Shown piece after piece: positions 35,370 through 43,497 of a stretch of 64,000 nucleotides of DNA (positions are counted from its first letter, which is position 1; each line of letters opens with the position of its first letter). Where the stretch lies: positions 124,001 through 188,000 of the forward strand of contig JAKARB010000004.1 of the NCBI GenBank assembly GCA_021819435.1, given 5' to 3'. Origin of the DNA: Pseudomonadota bacterium. Lineage in GTDB: Bacteria > Pseudomonadota > Gammaproteobacteria > Burkholderiales > Burkholderiaceae_C. The notes under the pieces are model-generated. The model ran no database searches and was not told where the DNA came from. It saw only the letters and a program-made list of their open reading frames with translations. Both the position numbers and the translations under genes were made by a program.

Positions 35370-36053
35370 ATGGCGCTGACCGGATCCATCGCCTGGCCGC
35401 GCCCGGCCACCGCCGTGCTGTTCGACCTCGACGGCACCCTGGCCGACACCGCTGGCGACCTGGGCGGCGCGCTCAACCGGCTGCGCGGCGACCGCGGACT
35501 CGGCCCCCTGCCACTCGACCAGCTGCGCCCCCATGCATCGGCCGGCGCGCGCGGCCTCATCGGCGTGGGCCTGAACATCCAGCCCGGCCACCCGGAATTC
35601 GACGCCCTGCGCACGGCATTCCTGTCTCACTATGACCAATGCCTGGCCGAAACCACCGTGCTGTTCGAAGGTGTGCGCGAACTGCTCGACGAACTGGAGT
35701 CGCGTGGCCTGCAATGGGGCGTGGTGACCAACAAGCCGCACCGGTTCACCCTGCCCGTGCTGCGCGCACTCGGCCTGCTGGAGCGCTCAGGCACCAACAT
35801 CAGCGGCGACACAACAGCCCACGCCAAGCCCCATCCATTGCCGCTGCTGACCGCCGCGCAGGAACTCGGCGTGGACGCCTCGTCCGTGCTTTACGTGGGT
35901 GACGACCTGCGCGACATCCAGGCCGCCCAAGCCGCCGGGATGCCCAGCGCGGCCGCCAACTGGGGCTACATCGGGCACAACGGCGAGGTAGGCAGTTGGG
36001 GCGCCGAAGTGATCGCCGATCACCCCCTTGATTTATTGCAGGCACTCGGGTGA
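35370..36053 (+). CDS. gph: HAD-family phosphatase, Gph or MupP
   Basis: 227-aa HAD subfamily IA hydrolase. Motif I is LFDLDGTLADTAGDL with the Asp nucleophile, motif II is in WGVVTNKPHRFT, the catalytic Lys is in AHAKPHPLPLL and motif IV is VLYVGDDLRDIQAA. In this position next to ubiG the family is annotated either as phosphoglycolate phosphatase (Gph) or as the N-acetylmuramate-6-phosphate phosphatase MupP known from pseudomonads; sequence alone does not decide. It starts two bases after the ubiG stop and is followed by a terminator, so ubiG and this gene form an operon end. Confidence 0.88.
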   Translation: MALTGSIAWPRPATAVLFDLDGTLADTAGDLGGALNRLRGDRGLGPLPLDQLRPHASAGARGLIGVGLNIQPGHPEFDALRTAFLSHYDQCLAETTVLFEGVRELLDELESRGLQWGVVTNKPHRFTLPVLRALGLLERSGTNISGDTTAHAKPHPLPLLTAAQELGVDASSVLYVGDDLRDIQAAQAAGMPSAAANWGYIGHNGEVGSWGAEVIADHPLDLLQALG

Positions 36054-36076
36054 CGACACCCGCATGGCTACCGACG

Positions 36077-36103
36077 AAGGCCGCCAGCATGGGCGGCCTT
36101 TTT
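36077..36103 (+). terminator. Intrinsic terminator after the ubiG-phosphatase operon
   Basis: Stem AAGGCCGCC (36077-36085) / GGCGGCCTT (36092-36100), six-nt loop and a short T run to 36103. It isolates the ubiG operon from the lipoprotein gene downstream. Confidence 0.8.
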
Positions 36104-36147
36104 GATGGGCGAAGGGACAAAGGGACTGCCTGCGTCGCGACGCAATT

Positions 36148-36179
36148 TCTCCCTTGGAGATTTCCTGTCACACGGTGAC
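36148..36179. promoter_or_regulatory. Two dyads in the promoter region of the beta-helix lipoprotein
   Basis: TCTCC-ctt-GGAGA at 36148-36160 and GTCAC-acg-GTGAC at 36167-36179 lie just upstream of a TAGGAT at 36194-36199 that could be a -10 box. No good -35 is seen, consistent with an activated or alternative promoter. Both dyads are short and their function is inferred from position. Confidence 0.35.
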
Positions 36180-36285
36180 TTCACTCGAGCGTCTAGGATG
36201 GAACAGCTACGCGCACCAAGCTGTGCGCCGGAGCACGGCGGCCCCCGCCGCCATCGGTCCATATCAACCTTCCAAGGGAGTTGCC

Positions 36286-39200
36286 ATGCGCAAACACCTC
36301 GGCGCGGCCCATGCACGGGCTCGCGCGACACGTACCTGTCTGGGCGTTCTCACAGGCTCACTCATTGCCTTCGGCCTGACCGCTTGCGGCGGTGGCGACA
36401 ACGCCCCCCCCAAGGACTCGGTCCAACCGCAAGGCATCGCAGATGGCTCCGCTCAAAAGCAAGCCATCTCGACGCCGGCATTGGGCACTTACACCAAGGG
36501 CAATGGCTGGAGCGCCGTGCTGCCGGAGTTGCCGCCCCGAACCTTTGAGCAGCCCAGCGAGATTGCAGGCACCACTTACTACATCGATGCGGTGCGCCCG
36601 TACACCAATGGGCAAACGCCCAACGCGAATGAAGATGGCTTGACGCCCGCGACGGCCTTCACCAACATCGGTCAATTCAAGGCCCAGATCATCAATAACC
36701 CGAACAAGGGACTCAAGGCCCACGACGCCATCCTCCTCAAATGCGGTGCTGTTTTCCGCAACGAAACATTGAACCTGACTGGCGTCAGCGACCTTTACGT
36801 CGGCCCTTATCAACCCGGCCAAACCGGCCCCAAAGACTGCGCAGATGACAAACTGCCCACACTGAGACAAGCCAAATGGGGTGGCTCAGGATGGACTGCT
36901 GTCGACTCCAGCAACACTGTCTATTCGGCTCCCATGTCAACGGCGATCGCTCGGATGTTCAGGTACACCGTGCCGCTCGTCAAAGCCCGCTACCCGAACA
37001 TCGACAGCGCAGCGAAATACTTACTGACAAGCGACGGCCTAAGCAGGAAACAGTTCAAGGTCACCGACGAGCAACGGCAATTCTTCAGCGGAAAGGACCT
37101 TGTCGGCGCCGACGTGTACATCAAATCGAACGCGTGGACGATCGACAGACGAACGGTTGATGCGTATGACGCTGCAACTGGCACGCTGACGCTGAACCGG
37201 GATGTCTCGCATGACCAGATCCCGAAAGGGGCAGGCTATTACTTGGCTGGTAAAGCGTGGATGCTCGACCAACCGGGAGAGTGGTACCAGAGTGGCAGCA
37301 CGGCTTATTACCAGCCCATGAATACGACTCCAGACAAGATAGCTGAGGAGCTCGGAGGGCTGGAATACACGGACGGCAGCACCGACGTCGGGATCGCCGT
37401 CAGAAACGGCACGGGCGTCACCATTTCAAGAATCGCGTTCGAACACCAAGAGACGGTCGCCCTTGGTATCTACAGCTCTCAAAACGTCAAAGTCCATGGG
37501 GCGGAAGTCCGCTTTGCCTCGGAGCTTGGCATCGACGTTGGCAAGAATAGCCCCTCAGACCCTCCTAGCCAGAACATCACCATCGAGTACTGCAAGGTAC
37601 GCGGAGCATGGGGCTTTGGCATCCGCGCAGGTGGTGTATACCGCGCAACCGCGTCGTCGCCAGGATACCCGATCAGCAAAAACGTCGCTGTGAAATACAG
37701 CCTCATCACGGAAACAGGGATGTATGACGCAGCACCCAAGGCCTCGGCAACCCAAGAAGCGAATGGCTTGGTGGGAATCCGAGTCGGCGGCCCGACGCCT
37801 CCAAGTGACGAGCAGTCTCCACCCGGGCCTGGAAGCCTCGATGCTCAGGCCGTGGGCAACATCTTGATCAACAACGCAGGCCCAGGCATTTACCTCAACA
37901 ACGGCCGCCATGGGGGGGTGATTGACTCCAACACCGTGGTCAATGCTTGCCTGAGAACCACCGATTGCGGGGCGATCTACGCCAACAACCGAGACGAGAC
38001 CAAGACTTTGCCCGCAGCCGAAGGCTCGACTTCCGCAAAGATCAGCAACAACATCGTCGTCGGCGTCAAGGGGGACATGGAGGGCGTGGTGCCAGGCGCC
38101 TCGAACAGAGCCGCGAAGGAGATGGCTTATGGCATCTACCTGGATGACCTCTCTGCCAACATCGAGGTGGCAAATAACCGGGTGACCGATGCCGCCGGCG
38201 GCATTTACCTGCACAACGCTTCCTGGAACAACGTGCATCACAACACCATCCAGGCCGTAACCCTGGCGTCGATCGAGGTCAGCTCGAACTGGCGATACCC
38301 GAACAACACGTTCACCGAGACCGTGCGGGGCAACGTCATCCATGACAACACGCTGTTCAGCCACCGGACGGTGGACCCCGCTCAGTTCAGCGCGTCTTAC
38401 ATCCAGCAAGGCATGCAAGGCCAAGACCCGCCACTGCAGGTGTATGCCCAACTGTGGCTGCACAACAATGCTCAGCCAAGCGTCTTCTTCAGTGATGACC
38501 AAAGCACCGGGGCACGGCGCAACAAGTCCATGAACAACAAGGTACTGACGCACTCTAAAACAGGTGGCCCGACCACCACTTGGGGCATGGATGGCAGCAC
38601 ATACGTCAACGACCAATCCTCGCAACAAGCCACGCAGATCAATGGAGCCATCTGGGAGGTACAGCAAACCACTTCGAAAACAGCGAACTATCGCAAACGC
38701 ATGGCCTTGACCGAGTGGCTGAAGCTGGTTCAGCCTGATGCGAGCTCCCAGGACAGCGAATCCAGCCCCGTCAGCTACCGTCCTTATGTGCTGACCTTGG
38801 GCAACAATGGCAATTCGCTGGTCGCACCAATTGATCGAGGGTCTCAATGGGTCTGGAATGCCGCCAGCCAGGTTCCCTACTTCGACGGTGCTGAGACCTG
38901 TGGCGGAGCCAGCGTTTGCGCAGGTGTCAAGGCATCGGAGAAGTGGCACGCGCTCGTGAGCCCAGCCTTCCCGACCACCCAGGGCAACCTGTACTTTGTC
39001 AAGTACACCCTCAAGCAGGGTGCGGTGCGCGGCGAGCACACCACATCGGCTCTGCGCGACTCTGAGCCCGATCGCTACAAACAGGTCGGCGAGTACCTCC
39101 AAAGTGTCTACACGGAAGCCAACGAGGTTCGCCGCTTCGAGCACTTCTTCCGTGCTAACGGCTACAGCGGCCCCAGCACGACGCTCTATCTGAAGCCCAG

Positions 39201-39495
39201 CGACGGCTCGATGACCGACACATCGAAGCAGTACACCATGCAGTACTTCAGTGATGCGTCAGTTCACATGGTGACTGCATCCCAGGTCTTGCCACCACTC
39301 GACCAACTGAGCGCCACCGCAGTCAATGCGGCCAACACATCCCGTGACTTCCGGTGCGTGGAAGATCTGGGCTTCGCTCAGTCGAACTGCAGCGCCGTGC
39401 GGGACGAGAACAATCAGGCGGTCACGTTTCCTGTCACGGTGGATGCTCGCACCATGAAGCGCTTCTACATCAACTCATCGACCTGGTCTAACTGA
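36286..39495 (+). CDS. Large surface lipoprotein with right-handed beta-helix repeats
   Basis: 1069-aa predicted outer-membrane lipoprotein. The basic start and hydrophobic stretch end in a lipobox LTAC with Cys34, followed by GGGDNAPP. Residues about 370-710 show parallel beta-helix coils rich in short G/N/V repeats (VRNGTGVTISRIAFEHQ, YSSQNVKVHGAEVRF, SQNITIEYCKVRGAWGFGIRAGG, NKVT-like IEVANNRVTDAAGGIYLHNASWNNVHHNTI), the fold of polysaccharide lyases and epimerases. No catalytic motif of a named family was recognised. The C-terminal ~300 residues are unassigned. GC is visibly lower than in flanking genes. The neighbourhood suggests action on the exopolysaccharide made by the convergent operon. 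AAGGGAG precedes the ATG. Confidence 0.8.
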   Translation: MRKHLGAAHARARATRTCLGVLTGSLIAFGLTACGGGDNAPPKDSVQPQGIADGSAQKQAISTPALGTYTKGNGWSAVLPELPPRTFEQPSEIAGTTYYIDAVRPYTNGQTPNANEDGLTPATAFTNIGQFKAQIINNPNKGLKAHDAILLKCGAVFRNETLNLTGVSDLYVGPYQPGQTGPKDCADDKLPTLRQAKWGGSGWTAVDSSNTVYSAPMSTAIARMFRYTVPLVKARYPNIDSAAKYLLTSDGLSRKQFKVTDEQRQFFSGKDLVGADVYIKSNAWTIDRRTVDAYDAATGTLTLNRDVSHDQIPKGAGYYLAGKAWMLDQPGEWYQSGSTAYYQPMNTTPDKIAEELGGLEYTDGSTDVGIAVRNGTGVTISRIAFEHQETVALGIYSSQNVKVHGAEVRFASELGIDVGKNSPSDPPSQNITIEYCKVRGAWGFGIRAGGVYRATASSPGYPISKNVAVKYSLITETGMYDAAPKASATQEANGLVGIRVGGPTPPSDEQSPPGPGSLDAQAVGNILINNAGPGIYLNNGRHGGVIDSNTVVNACLRTTDCGAIYANNRDETKTLPAAEGSTSAKISNNIVVGVKGDMEGVVPGASNRAAKEMAYGIYLDDLSANIEVANNRVTDAAGGIYLHNASWNNVHHNTIQAVTLASIEVSSNWRYPNNTFTETVRGNVIHDNTLFSHRTVDPAQFSASYIQQGMQGQDPPLQVYAQLWLHNNAQPSVFFSDDQSTGARRNKSMNNKVLTHSKTGGPTTTWGMDGSTYVNDQSSQQATQINGAIWEVQQTTSKTANYRKRMALTEWLKLVQPDASSQDSESSPVSYRPYVLTLGNNGNSLVAPIDRGSQWVWNAASQVPYFDGAETCGGASVCAGVKASEKWHALVSPAFPTTQGNLYFVKYTLKQGAVRGEHTTSALRDSEPDRYKQVGEYLQSVYTEANEVRRFEHFFRANGYSGPSTTLYLKPSDGSMTDTSKQYTMQYFSDASVHMVTASQVLPPLDQLSATAVNAANTSRDFRCVEDLGFAQSNCSAVRDENNQAVTFPVTVDARTMKRFYINSSTWSN

Positions 39496-39564
39496 GGCCC
39501 GGAGCGAGCGGTCACAAAGAAACGTGAACGCTCGCGTGCGCCAACAAGCCTGAAAAAGCTCGAA

Positions 39565-39592
39565 AAAAGGCCACCGCATGCGGTGGCCTTTT
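39565..39592. terminator. Bidirectional intrinsic terminator between the lipoprotein and manC
   Basis: A perfect 28-bp inverted repeat centred on CATG (arms AAAAGGCCACCG/CGGTGGCCTTTT) with A and T runs at both ends can terminate both convergent transcripts. Confidence 0.88.
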
Positions 39593-39627
39593 CGTTTGAA
39601 TCGCTGGGTAACGCGGCGGAGAGCCGG

Positions 39628-41091
39628 TCAGGCCGAACGCCCATAGTTGTCCTGAAAGCGCACGATGTCGTCCTCGCCCAGGTAGCTGCCCGACTGCACC
39701 TCGATGATCTCCAGAGGGATCGCGCCGGGGTTCACCAGCCGGTGCACGGTGCCCAGCGGGATGTAGGTCGACTGGTTCTCGCTGAGCAGCACCACCTGCT
39801 CGCCCACCGTCACCTCGGCAGTGCCGCTCACCACGATCCAGTGCTCGGCGCGGTGGTGGTGCATTTGCAGGCTCAAGCTCGCCTTGGGCTTGACCATGAT
39901 GCGCTTGACCTGGAAGCGCGGGCCCATGTCGATCGAGTCATACCAGCCCCAGGGGCGGTGCACGCGGCGATGCAGGCTGCCCTCGGTGCGCGAGCACTTG
40001 TCCAGGCTGGCCACAATCTTCTTCACGTCCTGGCTCTTGCTGCGGTCAGCCACCAGCACGGCGTCCGGCGTCTCGACCACCACCACGTTGTCCAGGCCCA
40101 CGGCAGCCACCAGGCGGCTGTTGGCGTGCACCAGCGTGTTGCGGCTGTCTTCGATCATCGCGTCACCCAGCGAGGCGTTGCCAGCCTCGTCGCGCTCGCT
40201 GACCTGCCAGACCGCATCCCAGGCGCCCAGGTCCGACCAGCCCGCATCCAGCGGCACCATGCGTACCTTGAAACCGGCGTCCGGCTTGGCGGGGCACTGC
40301 TCCATCACGGCGTAGTCCACCGACTCGGAGGGCACGGCCTTGAATTCGTCCTTGCCCGGGCGCACGAACTGGGCATCCGTCGAGCGCACTGCGAACGAGG
40401 CCTTGGTGGCTTCGGCGATGTCCGGCCGGAAATGGCCCAGCGCCGCCAGCCAGCGCGAAGCACGCATCACGAACATGCCGCTGTTCCAGAAGTAGCCGCC
40501 ATCGGCAACGTAGGCTTGCGCCTTCTCCAGGTTGGGCTTCTCGACGAAGGCCGCCACGTCGCGCACGCCCTGCGCGTCGGCAACCGAGGTCCGGATGTAG
40601 CCAAAGCCGGTCTCGGGCTTGTCCGGGGTGATGCCTAGGATGACGATGTCACCCAGGGCCGCCGCGGCCACGGCCTTGCGCAGCGCAGCCGTGTAAGCCG
40701 CAGAATCAACCACCGTCTGGTCGGCAGGCGTGACCACCAGGATCGGGTCGGAACCATCGGCCGTGGCCTGCAAAGCGGCCAGCGTCACCGCAGGCGCCGT
40801 GTTGCGACCGGCCGGCTCCAGCAGCAGAGAGGAAGGCTCACCCTTGACCTCGCGCAACTGGTCGAGCACCAGAAATCGGTGCTCTTCGTTGCCAACGATG
40901 CAAGGCTTGCTCACCTCGACACCCTCGCCTGCCAGGGCCTGCAAGCGCAGGTGAGCCTGCTGAAAAAGGCTCTGGTTGCCCGACAAAATCAGGAACTGCT
41001 TCGGATACAGCGCGCGCGACAGCGGCCACAGTCGGGTGCCGGAACCACCGGCCATGATCACAGGCAAGACAGACAAAGCAGACTGGGTCAT
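39628..41091 (-). CDS. manC: Mannose-1-phosphate guanylyltransferase / mannose-6-phosphate isomerase
   Basis: 487-aa bifunctional enzyme supplying GDP-mannose for exopolysaccharide. The N-terminal nucleotidyltransferase has PVIMAGGSGTRLWPLSRALYPKQFL, TPADQTV and FVEKPNLEKAQAYV; the C-terminal cupin-type isomerase domain has RPWGWYDSID, QMHHHRAEHWIVVSGTAEVT and IPLGTVHRLVNPG. Length is typical for type II ManC/AlgA (about 475-485). The ATG at 41091 is used in preference to an in-frame TTG at 41100. The galE stop lies five bases upstream, so the two are co-transcribed; manC is the last gene of the wcaJ-epsL-galE-manC operon and is closed by the terminator at 39565-39592. Confidence 0.95.
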   Translation of the reverse strand: MTQSALSVLPVIMAGGSGTRLWPLSRALYPKQFLILSGNQSLFQQAHLRLQALAGEGVEVSKPCIVGNEEHRFLVLDQLREVKGEPSSLLLEPAGRNTAPAVTLAALQATADGSDPILVVTPADQTVVDSAAYTAALRKAVAAAALGDIVILGITPDKPETGFGYIRTSVADAQGVRDVAAFVEKPNLEKAQAYVADGGYFWNSGMFVMRASRWLAALGHFRPDIAEATKASFAVRSTDAQFVRPGKDEFKAVPSESVDYAVMEQCPAKPDAGFKVRMVPLDAGWSDLGAWDAVWQVSERDEAGNASLGDAMIEDSRNTLVHANSRLVAAVGLDNVVVVETPDAVLVADRSKSQDVKKIVASLDKCSRTEGSLHRRVHRPWGWYDSIDMGPRFQVKRIMVKPKASLSLQMHHHRAEHWIVVSGTAEVTVGEQVVLLSENQSTYIPLGTVHRLVNPGAIPLEIIEVQSGSYLGEDDIVRFQDNYGRSA

Positions 41092-41096
41092 GATCC

Positions 41097-42128
41097 TCAA
41101 CCTTCAAAACCTTGTGGATTGGTGGACTGCCATCTCCAGGAGTCCACGCACATTTCTTTCAAGCCCCGGCTGGCCTTCCAGCCCATGAGGCGCTCAGCTA
41201 GAGCCGGGTCGGCATAGCAGGCGGCCACGTCACCCGGACGGCGCGGCGCGAACACGACAGGCACTTCGCGGTCGGCGGCCTCGCCATAGGCGCGCGCGAG
41301 CTCCAGCACGCTGTAGCCCCGGCCCGTGCCGAGGTTGACCGTCAGTGACTGCCCCTTGTCGGCCAGGTACTTCAGCGCCGAGACGTGACCTTCGGCCAGG
41401 TCCATGACATGGATGTAGTCGCGCACCCCCGTGCCATCCGGCGTGTCGTAGTCATTGCCGAACACATTCAGATGCGGTCGCTTGCCCACGGCCACCTGCG
41501 CCACGTAAGGCATCAGGTTGTTGGGGATGCCGCGCGGGTCTTCGCCAATGAGGCCGCTTTCGTGCGCGCCCACGGGGTTGAAATAGCGAAGGTAGGCGAT
41601 GCGCCAGCTCGGGTCGCAGGCCTCAAGGCCACGCAGCAGTTCTTCACCGACCAGCTTGGTCTGACCATAGGGGTTGGTCGAGCGCAGAGGCGCGTCTTCC
41701 GTGATGGGCAAGCGATCCGGCTGGCCGTACACCGTCGCCGACGAGCTGAAAACCAACTGTTGCACACCATGGCGCTTCATCGCCTGGCAGACCGAGAGCA
41801 GACCACCAAGGTTGTTCTCGAAGTAGTCGAGTGGGCGCTCGACCGACTCGCCCACCGCCTTGAGCGCGGCGAAATGCACCACCGCGTCAACGCCGCCAAA
41901 ACGTTGACGGCCGATGTCAAAGCAACGATCAAGCACCCCTGCGTCCCGCACATCACCCTGCACGAACACCGGCTCCTCGCCGATCAAGGTGCGCAGGCGG
42001 TCCAGCACCCGGGGCGAGCTGTTAACGTGGCTGTCTACACCCACGACCTGATAGCCGGCCGCACGGGCAACCACCCACATGTGCGACGCGATGTAGCCCG
42101 AAGCGCCGGTGAGAAGGATGCAAGGCAT
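41097..42128 (-). CDS. galE: UDP-glucose 4-epimerase GalE
   Basis: 343-aa short-chain dehydrogenase interconverting UDP-glucose and UDP-galactose with bound NAD. Visible features are the N-terminal nucleotide site TGASGYIASH, VDAVVHFAALKAVGES, FSSSATVYG, the catalytic YGQTK (Tyr and Lys), RYFNPVGAH and GTGVRDYIHVMDLAEGH. The third glycine of the GxxGxxG fingerprint is Ala14 (G8-x-x-G11-x-x-A14), unusual for GalE. It starts 21 nt after the epsL-like gene and ends five bases before manC. In this operon it supplies UDP-galactose for the exopolysaccharide. Confidence 0.93.
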   Translation of the reverse strand: MPCILLTGASGYIASHMWVVARAAGYQVVGVDSHVNSSPRVLDRLRTLIGEEPVFVQGDVRDAGVLDRCFDIGRQRFGGVDAVVHFAALKAVGESVERPLDYFENNLGGLLSVCQAMKRHGVQQLVFSSSATVYGQPDRLPITEDAPLRSTNPYGQTKLVGEELLRGLEACDPSWRIAYLRYFNPVGAHESGLIGEDPRGIPNNLMPYVAQVAVGKRPHLNVFGNDYDTPDGTGVRDYIHVMDLAEGHVSALKYLADKGQSLTVNLGTGRGYSVLELARAYGEAADREVPVVFAPRRPGDVAACYADPALAERLMGWKASRGLKEMCVDSWRWQSTNPQGFEG

Positions 42129-42149
42129 GTCAGGCGTTCTCCAAGGGGG

Positions 42150-43418
42150 TCATTCGACGGTGAAGCTGGCGGAACAACTGGTCGAGTACCCGTCGTACTC
42201 GTTGCGAATGAGGTCTTGGGTCTGGTTGTATTGGGTCACGTTGCATGACAGGCCCACCGAGCGAGTCGGCTGATATTGCAGGTCCAACGAATAGGTGTCC
42301 TGGTGGCTGCTCGTGTTGCTGCTCGAGTTGAGGAACGAAAGCTCTGCCAGGCTGTACTTGCCAGTGCGAGAGTTGTCGTACATGTTGCGGGTGTAGTTCG
42401 CGCCCAGGCTGGTCTTTGCGGTGACCTGCCAGCGTGCACCCAACGCCACCGTGTTGGTGATGTAGTCAGTCGCGACAGTCTCCAGGCCCAGAGCCCCTGC
42501 GCTGTACCGGTCTGAACTGGTGCGCCGGCTGAGGTTCACCGTGTAGCTGACGGGCCCACGGGGGGTGTAGGTCCAGCCCAGCGAGCCGGTCACGGCATCG
42601 TTGCTGGTGGATTGCCCTTGCCCGTCCGTGTACCGGGTGTTGCGCAGCGACAAAAGCGCGTTGACGTAGCTCAAGCCCGTCGCACGCCAGTCGGTGGTGA
42701 AGTCGAGGTTCTTGTCCTCGACCGTCTTGCTGTCGGTGATGAACCGGCGGTTGGGGTACTCGGTTCTGACCAGACGTGGCCCCACCCCAAACCGGATGAG
42801 ATCACTCGGGTTGTAGTACACGCGGACACTTTGTGAGGTCTGTTCAGCGTTCTGGGGTCGCTGACGGGGCCAGGAATAGCTGAGGTCGTTGCGGTCCAGC
42901 GTACCTTCCACCGACCAAAGGCCCGTCTTGCCGTATTGCACACTCAGGTTGGTGTCCCTGTATGTGCGGACGTTCTTGACCACCCGCTCATCCAACAAAT
43001 TGTTCTGCAGAGAGTTGAGGTTTTCGTCGTACTGCCCACCCAGGGTGAGCGACCAGTTCTGCAAGAACTCGGACGTGAACTTGCCGTTCATGTTCTTGCC
43101 ATCGTTGTTGAGCTGGTCCGCAAAACGGTTGTACTCGTTCTTCGTCAGGCGACCGTAGAGGAGATAGGTCTGGCGCCCGTAGGCCTTGTTGAGCCCCGCA
43201 GCCACACCAGCCGCACGCACGGTGTCGCTCTGCCGCTGAGGGGTGCGAGCCAGATTCGAATCGTGCATGATGGTCAAGGAGGTGGTCAGGAAGAGTGGCA
43301 GGGGCTCACTGCTTTCCTGAGCCAAGCAGGAACCGCACCAGCCTGCCACAAGCGCCGCCGAAGCGACCGCCAGGAGAACCGGGAAACGACGAGCTGGAGT
43401 GGGGGCAGACACCTTCAC
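42150..43418 (-). CDS. EpsL-like outer-membrane beta-barrel protein of exopolysaccharide biosynthesis
   Basis: 422-aa predicted outer-membrane protein. A signal peptide (PARRFPVLLAVASAALVAGWCGSCLAQES) is followed by alternating beta-strand segments with aromatic girdles to the end, and the final residues SCSASFTVE suit a barrel C-terminus. The pattern LFLTTSLTIMHDSNLARTPQ at the mature N-terminus and DLIRFGVGPRLVRTEYPNR resemble EpsL-type proteins found beside exopolysaccharide genes; they may form or assist the export pore. The GTG at 43418 has AGAGGTGA five bases upstream and begins just before the signal peptide; upstream ATGs at 43457 and 43454 lack a ribosome-binding site and would add 13 residues. 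Second gene of the operon. Confidence 0.75.
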   Translation of the reverse strand: MKVSAPTPARRFPVLLAVASAALVAGWCGSCLAQESSEPLPLFLTTSLTIMHDSNLARTPQRQSDTVRAAGVAAGLNKAYGRQTYLLYGRLTKNEYNRFADQLNNDGKNMNGKFTSEFLQNWSLTLGGQYDENLNSLQNNLLDERVVKNVRTYRDTNLSVQYGKTGLWSVEGTLDRNDLSYSWPRQRPQNAEQTSQSVRVYYNPSDLIRFGVGPRLVRTEYPNRRFITDSKTVEDKNLDFTTDWRATGLSYVNALLSLRNTRYTDGQGQSTSNDAVTGSLGWTYTPRGPVSYTVNLSRRTSSDRYSAGALGLETVATDYITNTVALGARWQVTAKTSLGANYTRNMYDNSRTGKYSLAELSFLNSSSNTSSHQDTYSLDLQYQPTRSVGLSCNVTQYNQTQDLIRNEYDGYSTSCSASFTVE

Positions 43419-43497
43419 GATCACCTCTTTCGATGGAACTGGTTGGGTTGGCATCATCGGGGCAGACGAGGCCGCGAAGCCCCGCCATTCATTTCAA

